NCBI GenBank assembly: GCA_008360975.2
Contig: CM039182.1
Location: 24,524,324 to 24,588,323 of the forward strand
DNA length: 64,000 nt
Origin: Lichenostomus cassidix
Lineage: Eukaryota; Chordata; Aves; Passeriformes; Meliphagidae
Direction of reading: 5' to 3'
This document shows positions 49,100 to 63,095 of this stretch, piece after piece. How positions within the stretch are numbered: the stretch's first letter is position 1; each line of letters begins with the position of its first letter. Both the position numbers and the translations under genes were made by a program. The notes under the pieces were generated by a model. That model saw only the letters and a program-made list of their open reading frames with translations. It was not told the origin of the DNA and did not search any database.

Positions 49100-50335
49100 C
49101 TTCTGCATGCTGCCCTATGGTAGCTAGGGAGTATGGAGTTGCCTCCTGTCTTGCCTGCTTTGAGTTGTATCCATGAGACAGGAGCTGGAGCCAGACAGAG
49201 GTATTTCACCTAACCACTAGCTCTGCTGCTCACACATGCTCCAGGACATGACAGTGTCCACTGTGCCAAAGAATAACTTGGATAATCATGGGAACTGCAG
49301 AACACATTGCTCAATTTTCTGCGATAAAACTGCTGCTGCGAAACAGCCTGGAGGCAAATAGAAGCTTAATCAAACAAAGGACATTGACGTATTGATTAAA
49401 CAAGTTATTCTGTTCCCAGTCACATGCAGAATACAGTCTCAAACGTGGGATAATTCATACCATTCAAGTTAACCCACTAGCCCCTCGATTCTTCCACAGA
49501 GCAATAGGAAAATGGCTTAGGTAGTTAGGGATCTTAGGGAAAGGCCTAACAGACTGAGAGTAAACACAAAGAAAGGGTGATATCACCTTACTGTGTCCAC
49601 AGGAACTATCTTAGATCGCCTAAAGCCAGGAAACCATGGTTTCAGGGATAGCAATGTGTCTGTCCTGATTCTCAGGCAGCAGCCTGGAATGATGTTTCGT
49701 ACAGCATGATTTCCATGTTGTTTTCAGTTGCAGGACACCTGTGCACCTGGTGAGGACTGAAATTGTCTAAATGGAAGTAGGCTGAGTGGGGCATTGGAGT
49801 GTGCAATGCCACAAAGAATTTAGGGTGCTTCACTTAGCTCTGCTTTTTTAACAATCAAAAAGCCTCATAACAGTGTTACCCAGCTAGGTATGACCCCAGC
49901 ATTTGTGTCAACTTTAAACCGTGTTTCCAGTCAAATGCATGAACTGACTGCAAAACCTACCAGTAGACCAGCAAGATTTGAGTCAGTGTTTGTTTATGGC
50001 CAGACACGATGCTAACCATGCTCACTAAACTTCCCAGGAGCATGAACCAGCCCCAAAGTGCCTCAAAATTGCTACTTTGGTCTCACACCCTAGCTGGTTG
50101 CAGTCAGGCTGGCGGGAGGGATTTCACTTCTGCCTGCCCAGGTATTTGCCCCTTCATGACTGCAGGCTCAGCCACTTGTGAGTGGTACCCAACCTGCTCA
50201 GCCAAAACGTGATGCCCTGTCAAGAGCCTGCTGCACACTCTGTTTACTTGGACATGGGCCAGCGTGGGATGAAAAGGTTCAAAGGAGAAGCTGACTTTGC
50301 TGTTCAGAAGTGGTTGTGAGCTCTGCTGCAGGAGT

Positions 50336-50356
50336 GAGAGAGAGAGAGAGAGAGAG
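50336..50356 (+). repeat. (GA)n microsatellite, about 10 units
   Basis: Pure GA dinucleotide run followed by GGAGAGGGG, giving a purine-only tract to about 50364. Confidence 0.95.
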
Positions 50357-51159
50357 GAGAGGGGTGAGATGGATGAGAGAAGTTGAGGGCAGGGCTGGCA
50401 TAACTGTGTCCAGAGAGGTGTGGGATTAATCCACCCTCAGGTCTCCCTCAGTTCTTGAGGAGGGAAATGACATGGTTGGTCTACTGCATCCTCTAAATCC
50501 CCTGCATGTGAATTGGGTGCTAAATAGTCCCTACGAGCTGAGCCAGCAGCCAGGTTCTGGAGGGATGATGTACAACCTAGTCAGAGCTTCCTTAAAATGG
50601 GAGAGGGGAGGCTATGGTGGCCATGTGTCATTGCTGATCCTTCCACACATGGGTCCAGGCTCATTTGAAGTGATGAGCCTGAATAGAAAAATCATCAGCT
50701 CTTTGATGCATCATCCGTGGAAGTGTACTGAAAGGGGGAAGTAACAGCTGCTGATGGCGGAAGTTATAGCTGTGTGCTTTATTTCTTCCAAATGGATTTT
50801 GAGAGCAGAGAGGTTCAAACCCCAATAATAATGATATAAAGTGTGGTGGTTTGGGGCTTTTTTATTGTTAAAGTGCCTTTGGACCAAATTCACAGCTCCC
50901 AAATGGCAATTTCTTTGTCCTGCTTCCTTTGCATCTACCAGCTGCACTGTTCTCCTGTAAAGTGGTGGATGGTTTGGCAGGAATTTACCTGAGAAAGACA
51001 AAAAGTGACAATAATTTGCAGATATTGAGAAATTTTGAGGGAAAGAATTTCTAGTTTACCAGAGGAGAGCGTAGGTCTTGCAGAATTTGAGCTGCTGACT
51101 CATTGGTCTGCAGAAGCCACATGCTTTTCTCTGGACATGCCGTAAGGTCCACATCCTTA

Positions 51160-51189
51160 TCCCTCTAAATAGTCAAATATTTAGAGGGA
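51160..51189. repeat. Perfect 12-bp inverted repeat (hairpin)
   Basis: TCCCTCTAAATA at 51160-51171 pairs exactly with 51178-51189 across a six-base loop. One or two more pairs form outside after a bulged A. No match to a family I recognise. Confidence 0.85.
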
Positions 51190-52145
51190 AGGACAGAGGT
51201 TACCAGGGATGCCTAGAGTCAAACATGTGAGAGTGGACAACTGGGAGTTATTATGTAGACAGAAAATAATTGACATTTTGGGGAAAAACTGTTACTTCTT
51301 ACAGTGTTTTAAAATGATGCAAGGTCATCAAGACAGTGTGAAATTCTTATTTTTCATACATGATATTATGCATATATAGATATGTATATTTAAACAAAGC
51401 AAATACATACGGCTGTTGCATATCTACTTCTATACAACAGTGGAAATGGATATACAAGGAAGTGTGGATCTGATTTTAGAGTGCTCATTGCACCAATCTT
51501 ACTGAGTCAGTGGAATTCAAGGTCACCCTGTACTTTACAAGATGACCTCAGCATCTTGCAGAATTGAGCATCGGTGAAGAAAATGTTTTGTTTGCCATTT
51601 GAATAATCAAGAAGAGCTTTCAAGCTGATTCTGTGCATAAGTGAATGAGTGCATAATGAAATAAGAAAAACCAGTTTTCAGGAATGCTGAAAAAAAAGTG
51701 AATTTCAGAATAAAAGCAAGTTAACGCTACAGTCATAGTGTTTTTATTATTAAAATCAATTAAGACAGCAGTTTGTCCCTGAAGAGCTGGTTAAGCAAGT
51801 ACATTAAAATTGTTCAAGATTTCTAATTTTTCCTCTTCCTTCCTTTTCATTCCTTTCAGAAGTACTCTACTAGTTGTCTTTTCTAAGAATTACCTGCAGA
51901 AAATAACATTGCCTTTGTGATATTTGAGAATAACTGATAGAGAGCAAGTATCAGGGGCTTTAAGGATGTTAGGGATGAGTAAAATGTAAAACTAACATGA
52001 AGCAGTATATTATGATTGAACTAGCATGTATTTTAATTAAAACCAGATATTGCACATTTAGTGTAGATTATTTCTGTCTCATATGATTTTGTGTAGGTTT
52101 TTCACCATCCGTGTTATTTCATTTGCATTTTCTTTTCCTTTCTAG

Positions 52146-52301
<156 letters not shown>

Positions 52302-53400
52302 TAGACAAAACATGGTGCATCTCCCCTCTGTTTATATGAAGAGGTTAAGGTTAAAAATAGGCATTTTTAGTAAAAGTACAAGTGGCAGTCCAGTGTTTTT
52401 AGAAGGCAACCAGCCTTCTGAAACAAAAGCCTGTCAGGGCTGCATGTCATTCTTTGTCTATTTAAAACAGTCCCTGGGAGATTTAGTTCATAAATCCCTC
52501 ACACTTATGAAGTAACTGTGGTGTACCACTTCCTCATCCAGGCAGTAACACATGCTTTCCCACCCACGTTAACTTCCTCGCATCCTCTGCACTCAAGCTG
52601 CCTACCCTTGCCTTGGTTCTGCTCAATATCATGTTTTGCCTTTAAAATTGGGTAGGAAACTTTGCATTTTTGGACATGCATCTGACTTCCGGCTTGATCA
52701 AAATGGTCTTGATTACAAGAACTACTCCACCAATTCCCGTTTGACTGTCCTCTAGGTCAGCAAAATAGTGCTTCACGTCACTCAGCGCTACTTTACAATT
52801 ACGCTGGTTTAGAACTTTATGGAAAATTTGAAAATAGTTCAGTGTTTTATTTCTGTATGTCTGTTTACTCCTCTTTTGCCACTGCTTTTTTGTGTGGAAT
52901 GGCACAGCTTCGTATTGACAGAAGTGTTCAGCTCACTAGCTCTATCTCCATCAAGCTGTCTAAACTGTGGAACAGGGCTTGGGCCAAATTTCAAACCTCT
53001 TCATTAATATCCCTCCTTGGTAATTAAATACAGGACAGTGGTATTCAAAAAGCCATATGGAAAAGTTTCAGCAAGTAAAACTTAACAATCAGAGATTAGT
53101 AAAATGCAGATAATTCTGTGGTAAAAATTGTTTCTCTTGGAAGGATATGTATTACCTGGCTAATTGTGTAAGCTAAGTGTCATTTTACATTCGAGGACCA
53201 AACATCTTTTTGAACTAAGTTTATGTTTGGACTTGGGTACATTATCAGATATAACATAGTGGGAGGGAGTTTCTGGATTTGAAGTTGCTGCTTCAACCCG
53301 ATTAAGTAACCTTTAATTCTGGGCATATTTTTCTAATTTGCAATACTGAAAAACAACTTCACAAGGAGTTTAGGTCTGCAAATATGCCATACAGATTTAT

Positions 53401-53433
53401 GTACATATATATATATATGTATGTGTGTGTGCA
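53401..53433 (+). repeat. Compound (TA)n(TG)n microsatellite
   Basis: About seven TA units pass into ATG and TG units. Typical simple repeat with likely length polymorphism. Confidence 0.9.
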
Positions 53434-55000
53434 TGTATTACCTTTGAAATGAGGACTTGTATTTTCCTGGATATCGTATTTGGCAGCCATTGTGTTCTTT
53501 CAGACTGCTTAAGATCTTATCTCAGATCCCATGTTCAGATTCTTCTATGATATACATGCTTCTTAATATTTTGAACAAAATTTTCAGGAGAAGAGATGGC
53601 ATTTCTAGAAAGGATAATCCTTAAACTAGATTGGTTTTGCAAGATATTTACCAGATTTGGGATAGCCTTACTGAGTACACACGGGAAGATCGATTAAAGA
53701 CATAGCAATTTGTTTCATTAATTTGAAGTTCTATCTAGATACACTTAAACAGGGAATATATGACTCACTGCATTGAAAGCAATGAGACAGGCTACACTCT
53801 CCATTAGAAAAAGAGCAAAGGACAAAGTGGTAGCAAGGTTTTTGGCATGGCTGAGTTTCTGTCTAATACTCACATTGTTCAATATGCCCATTTTTAGAAC
53901 TGGAACCTTAAAACCTGTGAATTGAGAGACACATATGACACTGTGCTTGCACATGTATCCTGGATTCATCCTCTTTCAGCTAAAGGACATCAGTTCTGCC
54001 CATGGGAAATACTTATGTTCTTTTCAAACTGACCATAGGTAATTTGCAGTGTAAGTCCATTATTAGTTAGATCTGTCTTTGAAGCACCATTATAGGGCTT
54101 TTGATGTGAAATATTTTCTGCATATCTTCAGATCAGATGGGGATACCCACATGTGATTAAATGGGGAAGCAAAAAAGTATGCAACTTGGTCTCTTGAATA
54201 CAGGTTTTGCTCAAACTGACTCAGATGGAAAATAAGAAAAAAATAGTATCTTAGCTCAGAGTCTGGATTTCAGTTCTATAGATCATAATGTTATTCTGTT
54301 AGTGGAATCAGACTTAGTCAGCCCCATATAATTTATATTACCATTTTGCTAGAGAAACATTCCCTTATTCAGTCCTGATTCAGTTATTTCTCTAGGCCTT
54401 CTGAGAGAGGCCCAGTTTTGTTTCACAAAATACGTAACAACAGTCCAGCCCAACAGCTAAAAATGAGCACACACCTTTTTGTTATAGCTAGGTTGCCCAG
54501 ATATGACAAACAGTACTTTGAGCATATTTCCCCAGTAAGCCTCTATTTTCCTTCCCAAAGACTTTCTATAAAAAGTGGTCTCAATAAATCCTACAAGATG
54601 GTGATTAATCTACCTTTTGTCTTTCGATTTTTGGAGCTCAGAGAGCAAGACACGAACCAGTAGAAACTCATTTCAGGTGTGACCGTCAATGAGCTTCTGC
54701 AAGCCACTTCTGAGAAGCCAAATCAGTAAATAGGTTTATGAAGCCATTTCTGAGCAACTTCTAAGAAATTTCACCTCAGGAGTTCTGGTAACATCCATAG
54801 AGATAGATCTGTGAAGCATCTCTGGACAGCTAAAGAGCTGGCTGGAGTGCAGCAGGTAGAACTTCAGATACCTCTTGTGCACATTTGGTAAATTCTTGAA
54901 GCCAGGACCCTCAGTGTTTTTCTGTCTTTCCTGATATATTATACAGATTTAAGTGAGATGAGTACCATGGAATTTCTTCATTTTCTTTACCTCTTTACCT

Positions 55001-55035
55001 CTCCTATGTAAGATTTTTTAAATCTTACTTAGGAG
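55001..55035. repeat. 16-bp inverted repeat with one mismatch (hairpin)
   Basis: Arms 55001-55016 and 55020-55035 pair at 15 of 16 positions (T55007 faces T55029) around a three-T loop. The outer sequence CTCCTA pairs with TAGGAG. The very tight loop makes it a near-palindrome rather than a microRNA-like hairpin. Confidence 0.85.
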
Positions 55036-58000
55036 AATATGCAATGCTTAAAGTTGCCAGAACCAACGGGCTTCAACTAAAGTTGTCTATCAGCCATGAC
55101 AGGCAATGATGTAAAAATCTACTGGCAAGGATGTTTTTGCCTAACTCCAGTCATTGAAACATTTGATTTCAGTTCTCAAATGTTAGGGGTGGTGTATTCT
55201 TTAAATATTAAATTCTTACCCAGTTTAAAGTCATAGTAAGTTGTTGGCTCATTAATACAATTTAAGTGGTAGTAAATTACATAGCTTTACAGTATGTTGT
55301 GCTACAAATACTGGGTTCAATTTTAGTTAATATGTATTAAAGGAAAAATGACAATCAGCCAAGTGGACATGTTTACTCATTAATTAATGTCTGCTGCTAT
55401 GTGATCTATCAGATGCTTTCTAAATGAAAGTCCTGCTGGTTTCTACTCTCACCTCCTATGGGATTTTTTTCCTTTTATGTGTTTTATTTTTGCCCTTCTT
55501 TGGGTTGTTATATTTCTGCTTTATATGCTGACAGTATTTTAGCTGTGACTCCCACATTTTTTCCTTTGTAGCTCATCATACATCTCTTTACCACAATGTT
55601 GGAAATAGGAAAACAGGGAAGAATGAGGGATTGGGCAATTTGTTCATTTGTTTTCCTATACAGGCAAAAACTGTTGTCTCAGAAGCAAAATCAGAATGGG
55701 AGGGTGATTCCATTTGCCAAAGGAATGAAGACTCAGTGCTTTCCTTAGGTAGTGAGAAATAAATTGAGCATGCAGTTAATACTGCAGACTGCAGACTGAG
55801 AATATCTTTGTAGGGAAGAGTCAGGGATGTCCTCTTCCCCCATGCTGAAGCATCACAAACTATTGGTGTAATCCAGTGCATTCCAAAGGCAAGACACATG
55901 CCTTTCAGAAGTGCTTTATGAGACCCTGCAGATGAGTCATTCCTAGTTGGGTTGGTTTGGCAGTATACAGAGATGGAATGAATTCCAGCTACAACATGGA
56001 AATCACATTGACTCTCCCTTGGTTTGGGAAAATTTTAAGCAGTGGCTCACACTGCTTCTCTCAGCTGCTGTTGGTTTGTGTTTAGGTGGGGGTGACAAAA
56101 GCAAAAATAATATGGCACAGTTATTGATGATCTGACTCAACATGTGCTCAATCCGATATCAATCTATGCAATGCATGGGGCTGGCCTTGTATGTGAACCT
56201 TCCCATACCTTTGATTGGTAGAATAGCACCAACCATATTTCTCAGTATGTCTGTCTATTTCAGAAAGTGCTTATGTGTCCTTAATGTGTTTTTTCCCTGA
56301 AGATACAAACAAAAATCTACATTACCCATTAATTATGAGGATTATTTGAACTACTCGTCATCTCTGCCCATGATGTTTCTGTTCCACTGTGGTCTGATCT
56401 AAACTTTCTAAGCCAGAGTGGCCTAAAGAAGTATCTGAAACTTAGCAGCAACATATCTGGTTAAGTGGGGTAAATGAGAGCTCAGTGTTTGCAGTAGATT
56501 GGTGAGTCGATAGTAGTCTGAGCTATTATAACCCTTCTTTCAGCAGGGTCTGTAGCATGTATACAGCCCTGCTCCTCAGATCTCATAGCTTTTGTATTAG
56601 AGCTGATCTGTGGAGAAGTCACAAGGAAAAGAAATAATCAGTGTATCTAAGGGACTTTAGGGTATTACAAACCATTTCCTTTCTTCTGGAACTAAAGAGG
56701 GGTTATTAAAGTTGGTTGAGGTATCTGGATCTCAGCCTCAAACATCTATCATTTCAGGAGAGGAGGGGTGGAGAAAGACAGCTGAAGATATTAGTTTCAT
56801 GCAAATAAACTAAATTGAATGTTACTTTCTGATTTGGAGGGCTCTGCACTGTGTTTGGAAAGTTTGACTACACTTTACTACACCCAATTTAATGATAACA
56901 GGAATGAAAAACTTACTGCATTGACTGTCTTTCGATTTATTATGGATTATTTCCTGATCTACTTATTTCCCCTTTGTCAGTTATGTCGTATCCAAATATC
57001 TCAAAAGAGCAGTGAGAAGTACAGAACTGACACTTAGAAGCAACTCCATTCAGTGTATTTTTAAAGAAGGGGAGCACATATGAAGCAACTTTTATTTGAG
57101 GAAGCAGTAACCATTTAAGAGTTCTTTCAAAGAGTCAGACTGACTTCTAGCATAATCACAAAAATATTTCAGCAGTATATCACTTTCAATAGCTGCAGCT
57201 ATTTCTGTCCTTTTCCTAAAATGCCATGCAGTCAGATTTACTTGGTTGGTTCCATTGCTTTACTAAACTGTCAGGTTTTTTGTGGGATAGGGGATTTGTG
57301 TCTTCTATTTTAATTTCAAGAAAAGCTGTCCATGCTTGGAAAATATTGGTGGATTGGGTACAGAAATCAGCTACTCAGCCACACCACAAAATGCTTCATT
57401 CTCCCCTAGTTTTTTTGTAGTGGCTTCTATACACTGCCATTAAGTTATGTGTTTGACCACTCTTCATTGCTTATCCTGGTGTGGTCTTTCCCTTTTCAAC
57501 TAAATGGATGGAGTCATAAATGCATATCTTAGAATTAGATGCATTGAGGTAAGTGAAAGGCTATATTTAGTGGCTGATATTGGCCAGAGTTGCCTTCTTT
57601 TTTTTCCGATTTGGTTCCTTTGTTGTTGTCTGCTCTTTCAAAATCAACATAAATTCCTTCAGATGTGCTTTTTGCTCCAGCAGCCTGCCTTCTAAAGGTG
57701 CTGAGCTCCCAAATCCACAAGACTTGTGTGTGGAACAGGCTGAGGCAAAAGCATGAATGACTAATATCCTCCTTTTCCTCTTGTCCTTGAGTTTCCTTCT
57801 CTGTGGAAGCCAGACTATAGCTCAGTCCCTCCACAGTTTCAAAAGAAAAGAGATACTGCAAGAAGTTTAGGAAAGTCCAGAAAGTATGGTTGAAATACTT
57901 AAAAAGGAAGAAAATTTTCTCTCATTATTATAATGGTGCTTTTCCACAAAAACTTCGTCATCTTGTTAGTGCTGAGTTTCAAGCAATGATTCAGCTCTTC

Positions 58001-59718
58001 AGGGACATAAAAGAAGTGAAAGACCCTGAACTCCCTCTAAGCTTCACAGAATTTCCTCAGTAAAATCAATCTGAAGAACCAGCATGTCCAGTTTCAGAGC
58101 AGACTTATCTAATTTCTCAGTTTGTAGTGAGAGAGGGTACCTGTGGTCAATCTTTAAAGTGCTGTAAATGTCAGAGAAGACATGTGGCTATGAGCTGACT
58201 GCAAATTTTCCCAAAAAATCCACAAACCCCTTCTTTGAAAGAGAAAGTTTTTTCCAACCCGAATTTCCTCATGACCCTATGATCCTAAACATCAATCAGA
58301 TTCTGCCCGTTTTCATAGTAGTTCTCTGGTAAATGGAGCTCTGAATGTCTGCCTGTGAAGATACTGAGACAGCTGTGGGAATACCTCAGCACCCAGGATC
58401 CCAAATTTGTTTCAGACTTTTGTAACACATACCAAAATGTTGTCAGTCGTACCAAGGAGGGCTTCTTCAGAGATAAAAGAGCTGTTTTGTTTTCATTTCT
58501 GTTTTGTTTCCTGCTGTGCATCATTGGTAGGATGATTTTTGTGGAGCTATGTAGAGCTCTGTGGTGCCTTTTCTCTGGGACACTCTGTTGCTCTTACCTT
58601 TGTGACTACGTGGTCATCTGCACACTAATAATTAATGCAGGAGCATAGGTATGCCGTTTTGCATTACAGCTTGGGGGAAGTTCTCGATGACTGGGGAGGA
58701 GAAGAGTTTCAGCTACAGCTTGTGATAGAAGGATATACTCATGCTGTTCCTATTTCAAAACTGTTTTCCTTTGCCATGTTTGTGTTTCGAATGTAGAAAT
58801 ACAGAGCACAGTTTGTGCCTTGAAGGTTTCAGTAAGCCAAAGCCCATGTCTTGTCTCTTAGGCTTTTGTTTCAGATTCTTCCCCCAGTTCTCAGCTGATA
58901 CCAGTTGTCTTTTTTTGCTCCTCCCATTGAAGTCTACACCACTTCTAGCCTTTGATGATTAAAAATAACTATAATTTGGCCTCAGATTAGTGTGCCAATA
59001 CTTGTGGGGAGATTGTGTGTGAGTCAGTAGAAGTTACACCCACACATCTGAATTCTAAGTGTAGTACTTGGAAAATGGCTTTTGGTGTCTTAAGTGAGAG
59101 GAGACACCTGCATGCAGCAGATTTGTAGAAGGGGACAAAGGACCACATGTACAAGGGACAGTCTCCTGTCTCCTATCTCCTGTCAAAGGCATTAGTGGGG
59201 GAGGACAGAAAAGCCACTGAAAAGGTGAAAATATATATTCTGGTTGTCACAATGTCTTAGCCAGTCCTGAAATCACCTGTTTTATTGCTGAAACACCACA
59301 GCTGTTAGCATGGAATCTACAAGCATCTGCAGTTCAAAAAAAGTATGCCATATTTTCCACATTGCCCTTCGGCTTTTTGTCCTAAAGTCACTCAAAACTG
59401 ACTTATATCCACAAAACTCAATTATATTTTTCATAACAAGAGTGGGAGAAGGAAACCTTCTTCCAGGCAAGGTCAGAGAGCGTCATTCTTTAGGCCAAAG
59501 GGATGTCACAAAGTTGCCTGCCTTCCCTTGGCATGTATCTTTCCAAACCCTTAGCAAAGCTGATTTTTCCATGATGACTTGGATCTCTTGCTGTCTTGTA
59601 CAGAACCCTGAAGAGTGACACACCCATCAAAGCCAATGTACATAACAAAATTATTGTACACCATGTCAGTCCATGAAATGACTGCTAATACAAAAGGTGG
59701 GTGCACTTCCCCTATTAC

Positions 59719-59748
59719 AGTAATTCAGAATTAACATTCTGAATTACT
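59719..59748. repeat. Perfect 13-bp inverted repeat (tight hairpin)
   Basis: Arms 59719-59731 (AGTAATTCAGAAT) and 59736-59748 are exact reverse complements around a four-base TAAC loop. AT-rich but not low-complexity. No family recognised. Confidence 0.9.
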
Positions 59749-62453
59749 TGAGGGCTCTGTTTATACATAGGAAGTCTGCTAGCAACAGAATGCTCCTTTA
59801 CTTAGAGCAATGCTTAACACAGATCATCGTCCTCATTTGAAACTGAGATTTCAATTATGAATCAAATAACTAGGAAGTGACAAATTTGCTTGTCTTGGGT
59901 AGAAAATATCAGGTGGTTCTTACTTCTAAGCCTTTTTTGGAGGGGGTAGATGTCATACACTTAAATGATACGCTGTCACTACTAGCAATAGCATTTTGCT
60001 TTTTGCAAGTGTGAAAATAGAGATTTGTAATGAACCTGTATGTAAAGATGCTCTTTCTCTTCCTAAAGTTCCACAGTGTTCCTTTCAGACCAAATCTAAA
60101 GAATATGTTGGCTACTTGATACAGCGAACATTCTTTTTCTTTTTTTAAATTTTTTTTTAAGTTTCCTTGTTTCACTGATAACTTGCATTATACCTTTCTG
60201 AATTACTGGTATCTAATATGCAATTTGGAGAAAACATAACCTTTGAATTTGCCGAGTTAGACATGCAATATTTTTAAACTTCAGCTAGCTAAGGGAAAAA
60301 AAAAAAGATCTCAGTCAAAAACTATATTTCATAAGAGAAAATTATAGTGATATTGATGGTTTGCCAAAACCTCAAGCAGTGACAAAATCCACAGTGTCCT
60401 GAAAGAGATGCCTTTGCAAAACCATTCCTTTGCAGATGGCTTAGATTATTGATACTTACAAACACATGACATTATTTGTTCGACTCAGTATTTTGAAAAT
60501 CTCTGTTGATAAAAATTGCAGATTTGTCACACTATCCCAAAATCGCAGAGAAAAAAAAATCATCAAATCCTGCAATTGTTCCTGGGGTTGTTTTATAGTT
60601 TAGTAGTTGTTGATTTGGTTACATTTCAACATAACCTAGTGTAAAAAGGGAGGAAGGAAGGGAAAAAGAACCCAATTTTCCTTTGTTGATGTGAACATTA
60701 TGTTTTATAGTTTTTCTTGTATATCTGAAACTCCCAGTGCTAAAAGGGTTTTAGGTGAACAAGAAATGCAGGATCAGATGTGAAATCAGAAAGTCACTGA
60801 GATCCTTCCACTAAATTTTTTTCCATGAAGGATGTAAAATACCATGCAATTCCCTTGCTGCACTGCAAATGATGGATAAACAGCCATAGGCATGACTTTT
60901 CTGTTTGGGTTATGTAACTGTTTTCAGGGCAAACTACTTGCAATGAAGAGTACATTTGGTCCAAATTCAAGAAAACTATTTCACCTCATGATTTTTGTCT
61001 CTGTGGGAGCTCTATGTGAGGAGTGAAGCCTCTTTCTGTGTTACCTGGCACAAAATATAAAACAGTTACTCTTCTAAAGTGCTGTAAAAGGCCCTAGAAA
61101 CCAAGGAATCCATCATTACAGCCCAGGATACAACTGTCCACTGCCTTAGGTCTAAAATCAACAGTTTTCCACCCTCTGCCCCCATGGCTAGATGACTGAC
61201 AAGTACTTCTTTGAAAAGAACTTTTATATACGGTCAACATTGATTTAATGATGATTAACACTCCCTGCTTCCCACAAAGAGAAAGCAGAAGTACTTGCTG
61301 CGTGGCTGAGATACTGATATTATCCTTGGAAGATGATTCCTGAGGGGCAAAGAGAAAGAAAAGCTAAAGTACATTTATTTTAGCATAAGATGATGAGCAA
61401 ATGTCCCACCTGCAAGAACCAATATGCTTTTAAAAATTTCTCATATTGGAAAGATTAGAGTGTTTTCATTATCTCTACAAAAAATGTGTCAGAGTGCATT
61501 AGAACCTGTGATTAATTCATTTTGATTGCTCTTATAACACCGTTTAGTATTTTTGTAGCTAAGAAATATATCGATTCCACTTCAGTTCCATACTGTTCAG
61601 GAACATATACTAAATCACCAGTCATTTCATGGAGAGAAAAACATGCTTAACATTTGCTATCTCATATTTACATCCATAAATAAACAGACTAAGCTGAATT
61701 TGGACTGGAATTGTGCAGAGCTGCTGACATGAGTTTTCCGGGATAAGTCCATTTTTCCTGGCAGGATAAAGATGTGCTATTAAATGTCCCATCACTGATG
61801 AGAGTGAATGACCCAGGGATGCTGGTTTTTGAGCAAAATGTGGTCCTCTGATACTCCAGGAGTCAGCAACTGTAAGATGGCATAACTGTGCTGATTTACT
61901 GTTGCTAAGGCTTTGACCCTGAGACACTTACCTCAATCCTTCCTCCTCTACAAAGCTACTTATGGAAAAAAATAGTATAAACCAAACAGCATAACCTTGT
62001 GGGTGACGAAAGCAGGACGTGAAATTTCAGAAAACTAAGGCTTGTTTGGAGAAAGAAGAATTAAAAATTGTCTATAATGGGAAGTTTCATTTATTCCTCT
62101 GTGATATTAGGTGCTTCCTAATGCTCTCTGGGTGCAGAGTCAGGCTACTGATACCAGAATCTCTGCAGTAATTTATTGTAGGAGACATGAACATTGTGAA
62201 AGCGACTCATGTTCCCACCTTCATTCTTAAATACAGACTTGCCTGTGGTATCTTCTGTGTTTCCACTAGATAGCTGTTTATTTGTGCCTCTCAGCCTCCC
62301 AATCTCCACATCTATGTGCAATGTTTAATTAATATTCAGTTATTTTCAATTATTTCCAATGACATAATGACACTACTTATAAAAAGGTGCTTTAGTGAAA
62401 GTGATGGATTTTGGCAAATATAAAAGCCTACTAGTCTTTAGACTACTGACATC

Positions 62454-63095
62454 ATCTACCTGGACTTGTGCAAAGCATTTCACACTGTTCTGCACAACAT
62501 TCTTATCTCTGAACTGGAGAGACAGGGATTTGATGGATGGAACACTGAGTGGGTAGGGAATTGGCTGGATGGTTGCACTCATAGAGTTGTGGTCAATGGC
62601 CCAATGTCCAAGTGGTGACCAGTGATGAGTGGTGCCCCACTGGTCAGTGTTTAACATCTTTGTCAGCAATGTGGAGAGTGAGATCGAGAGCACCCTCAGC
62701 ATGTTCCCTGACCACTCCCAGCTGTGTGGTTCGGCTGACACACTGCAGGGAAGGGATTCCTTCCAGAGGGACCTGCGTGGGTTTGAGAGGTGGGTCTGTG
62801 CAAGTCTCATGAAGTTCAGCAAGGCCAAGTGCAAGGTCCTGCACCTGGGTAGAGGCAATCCCAAGCACAAGTACAGACTGCACTGACAAGGGATTCAGAG
62901 CAGCCCTGAGGCGAAGGACTTGGGGGTGTTGGTTGATGAGAAGCTTGACAAGATGGCAGTGGGGTCTCCATCCATGGAAACAGTCACAACCCAGCTACAC
63001 ACAGTCATCAACAATCTGCTCTGGCTGGTCCTGCTCTGACCAAGGGGTTGGACTAGACGATCTCTAGATGTGCCTCCCAACACTGCCAATTCAGT
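62454..63095 (+). mobile_element. CR1 LINE, 5'-truncated, internally deleted, inactive
   Basis: Carries the 3' part of the CR1 reverse-transcriptase ORF. Recognisable blocks are [31 protein letters not shown], then after a TGA stop at 62617-62619 FNIF..VESEIESTLS, and KAKCKVLHLGRGNP. Where functional CR1 has the catalytic FADD-type motif, this copy reads FPDH, so the active site is lost. A few codons before FNIF are also missing. At about 62955 the sequence jumps from the LHLG..-GVLVDEKL region straight to GGGGTCTCCATCC near the 3' end, an internal loss of several hundred bases. The end (GGGGTTGGACTAGACGATC) is the usual CR1 3' terminus with degraded octamers. It lies in sense orientation to DYNC1I1. 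The 5' start is typical truncation on insertion. Confidence 0.92.

Larger units (their letters stand above)
47440..52145 (+). other. DYNC1I1: DYNC1I1 intron, 4.7 kb
   Basis: Starts GTAAGA and ends with a strong pyrimidine tract (TTTTCTTTTCCTTTCTAG). It holds a T14 run (47628-47641), the G14 run (49086-49099), a GA microsatellite (50336-50356) and the 12-bp hairpin (51160-51189). The 117-codon ORF at 47912-48265 has no recognisable domain and no splice context. Confidence 0.9.

Noticed and set aside
62373..62870. 165-codon minus-strand ORF
   Set aside because: It is the antisense of the CR1 reverse-transcriptase region, which reads as recognisable LINE protein on the + strand.
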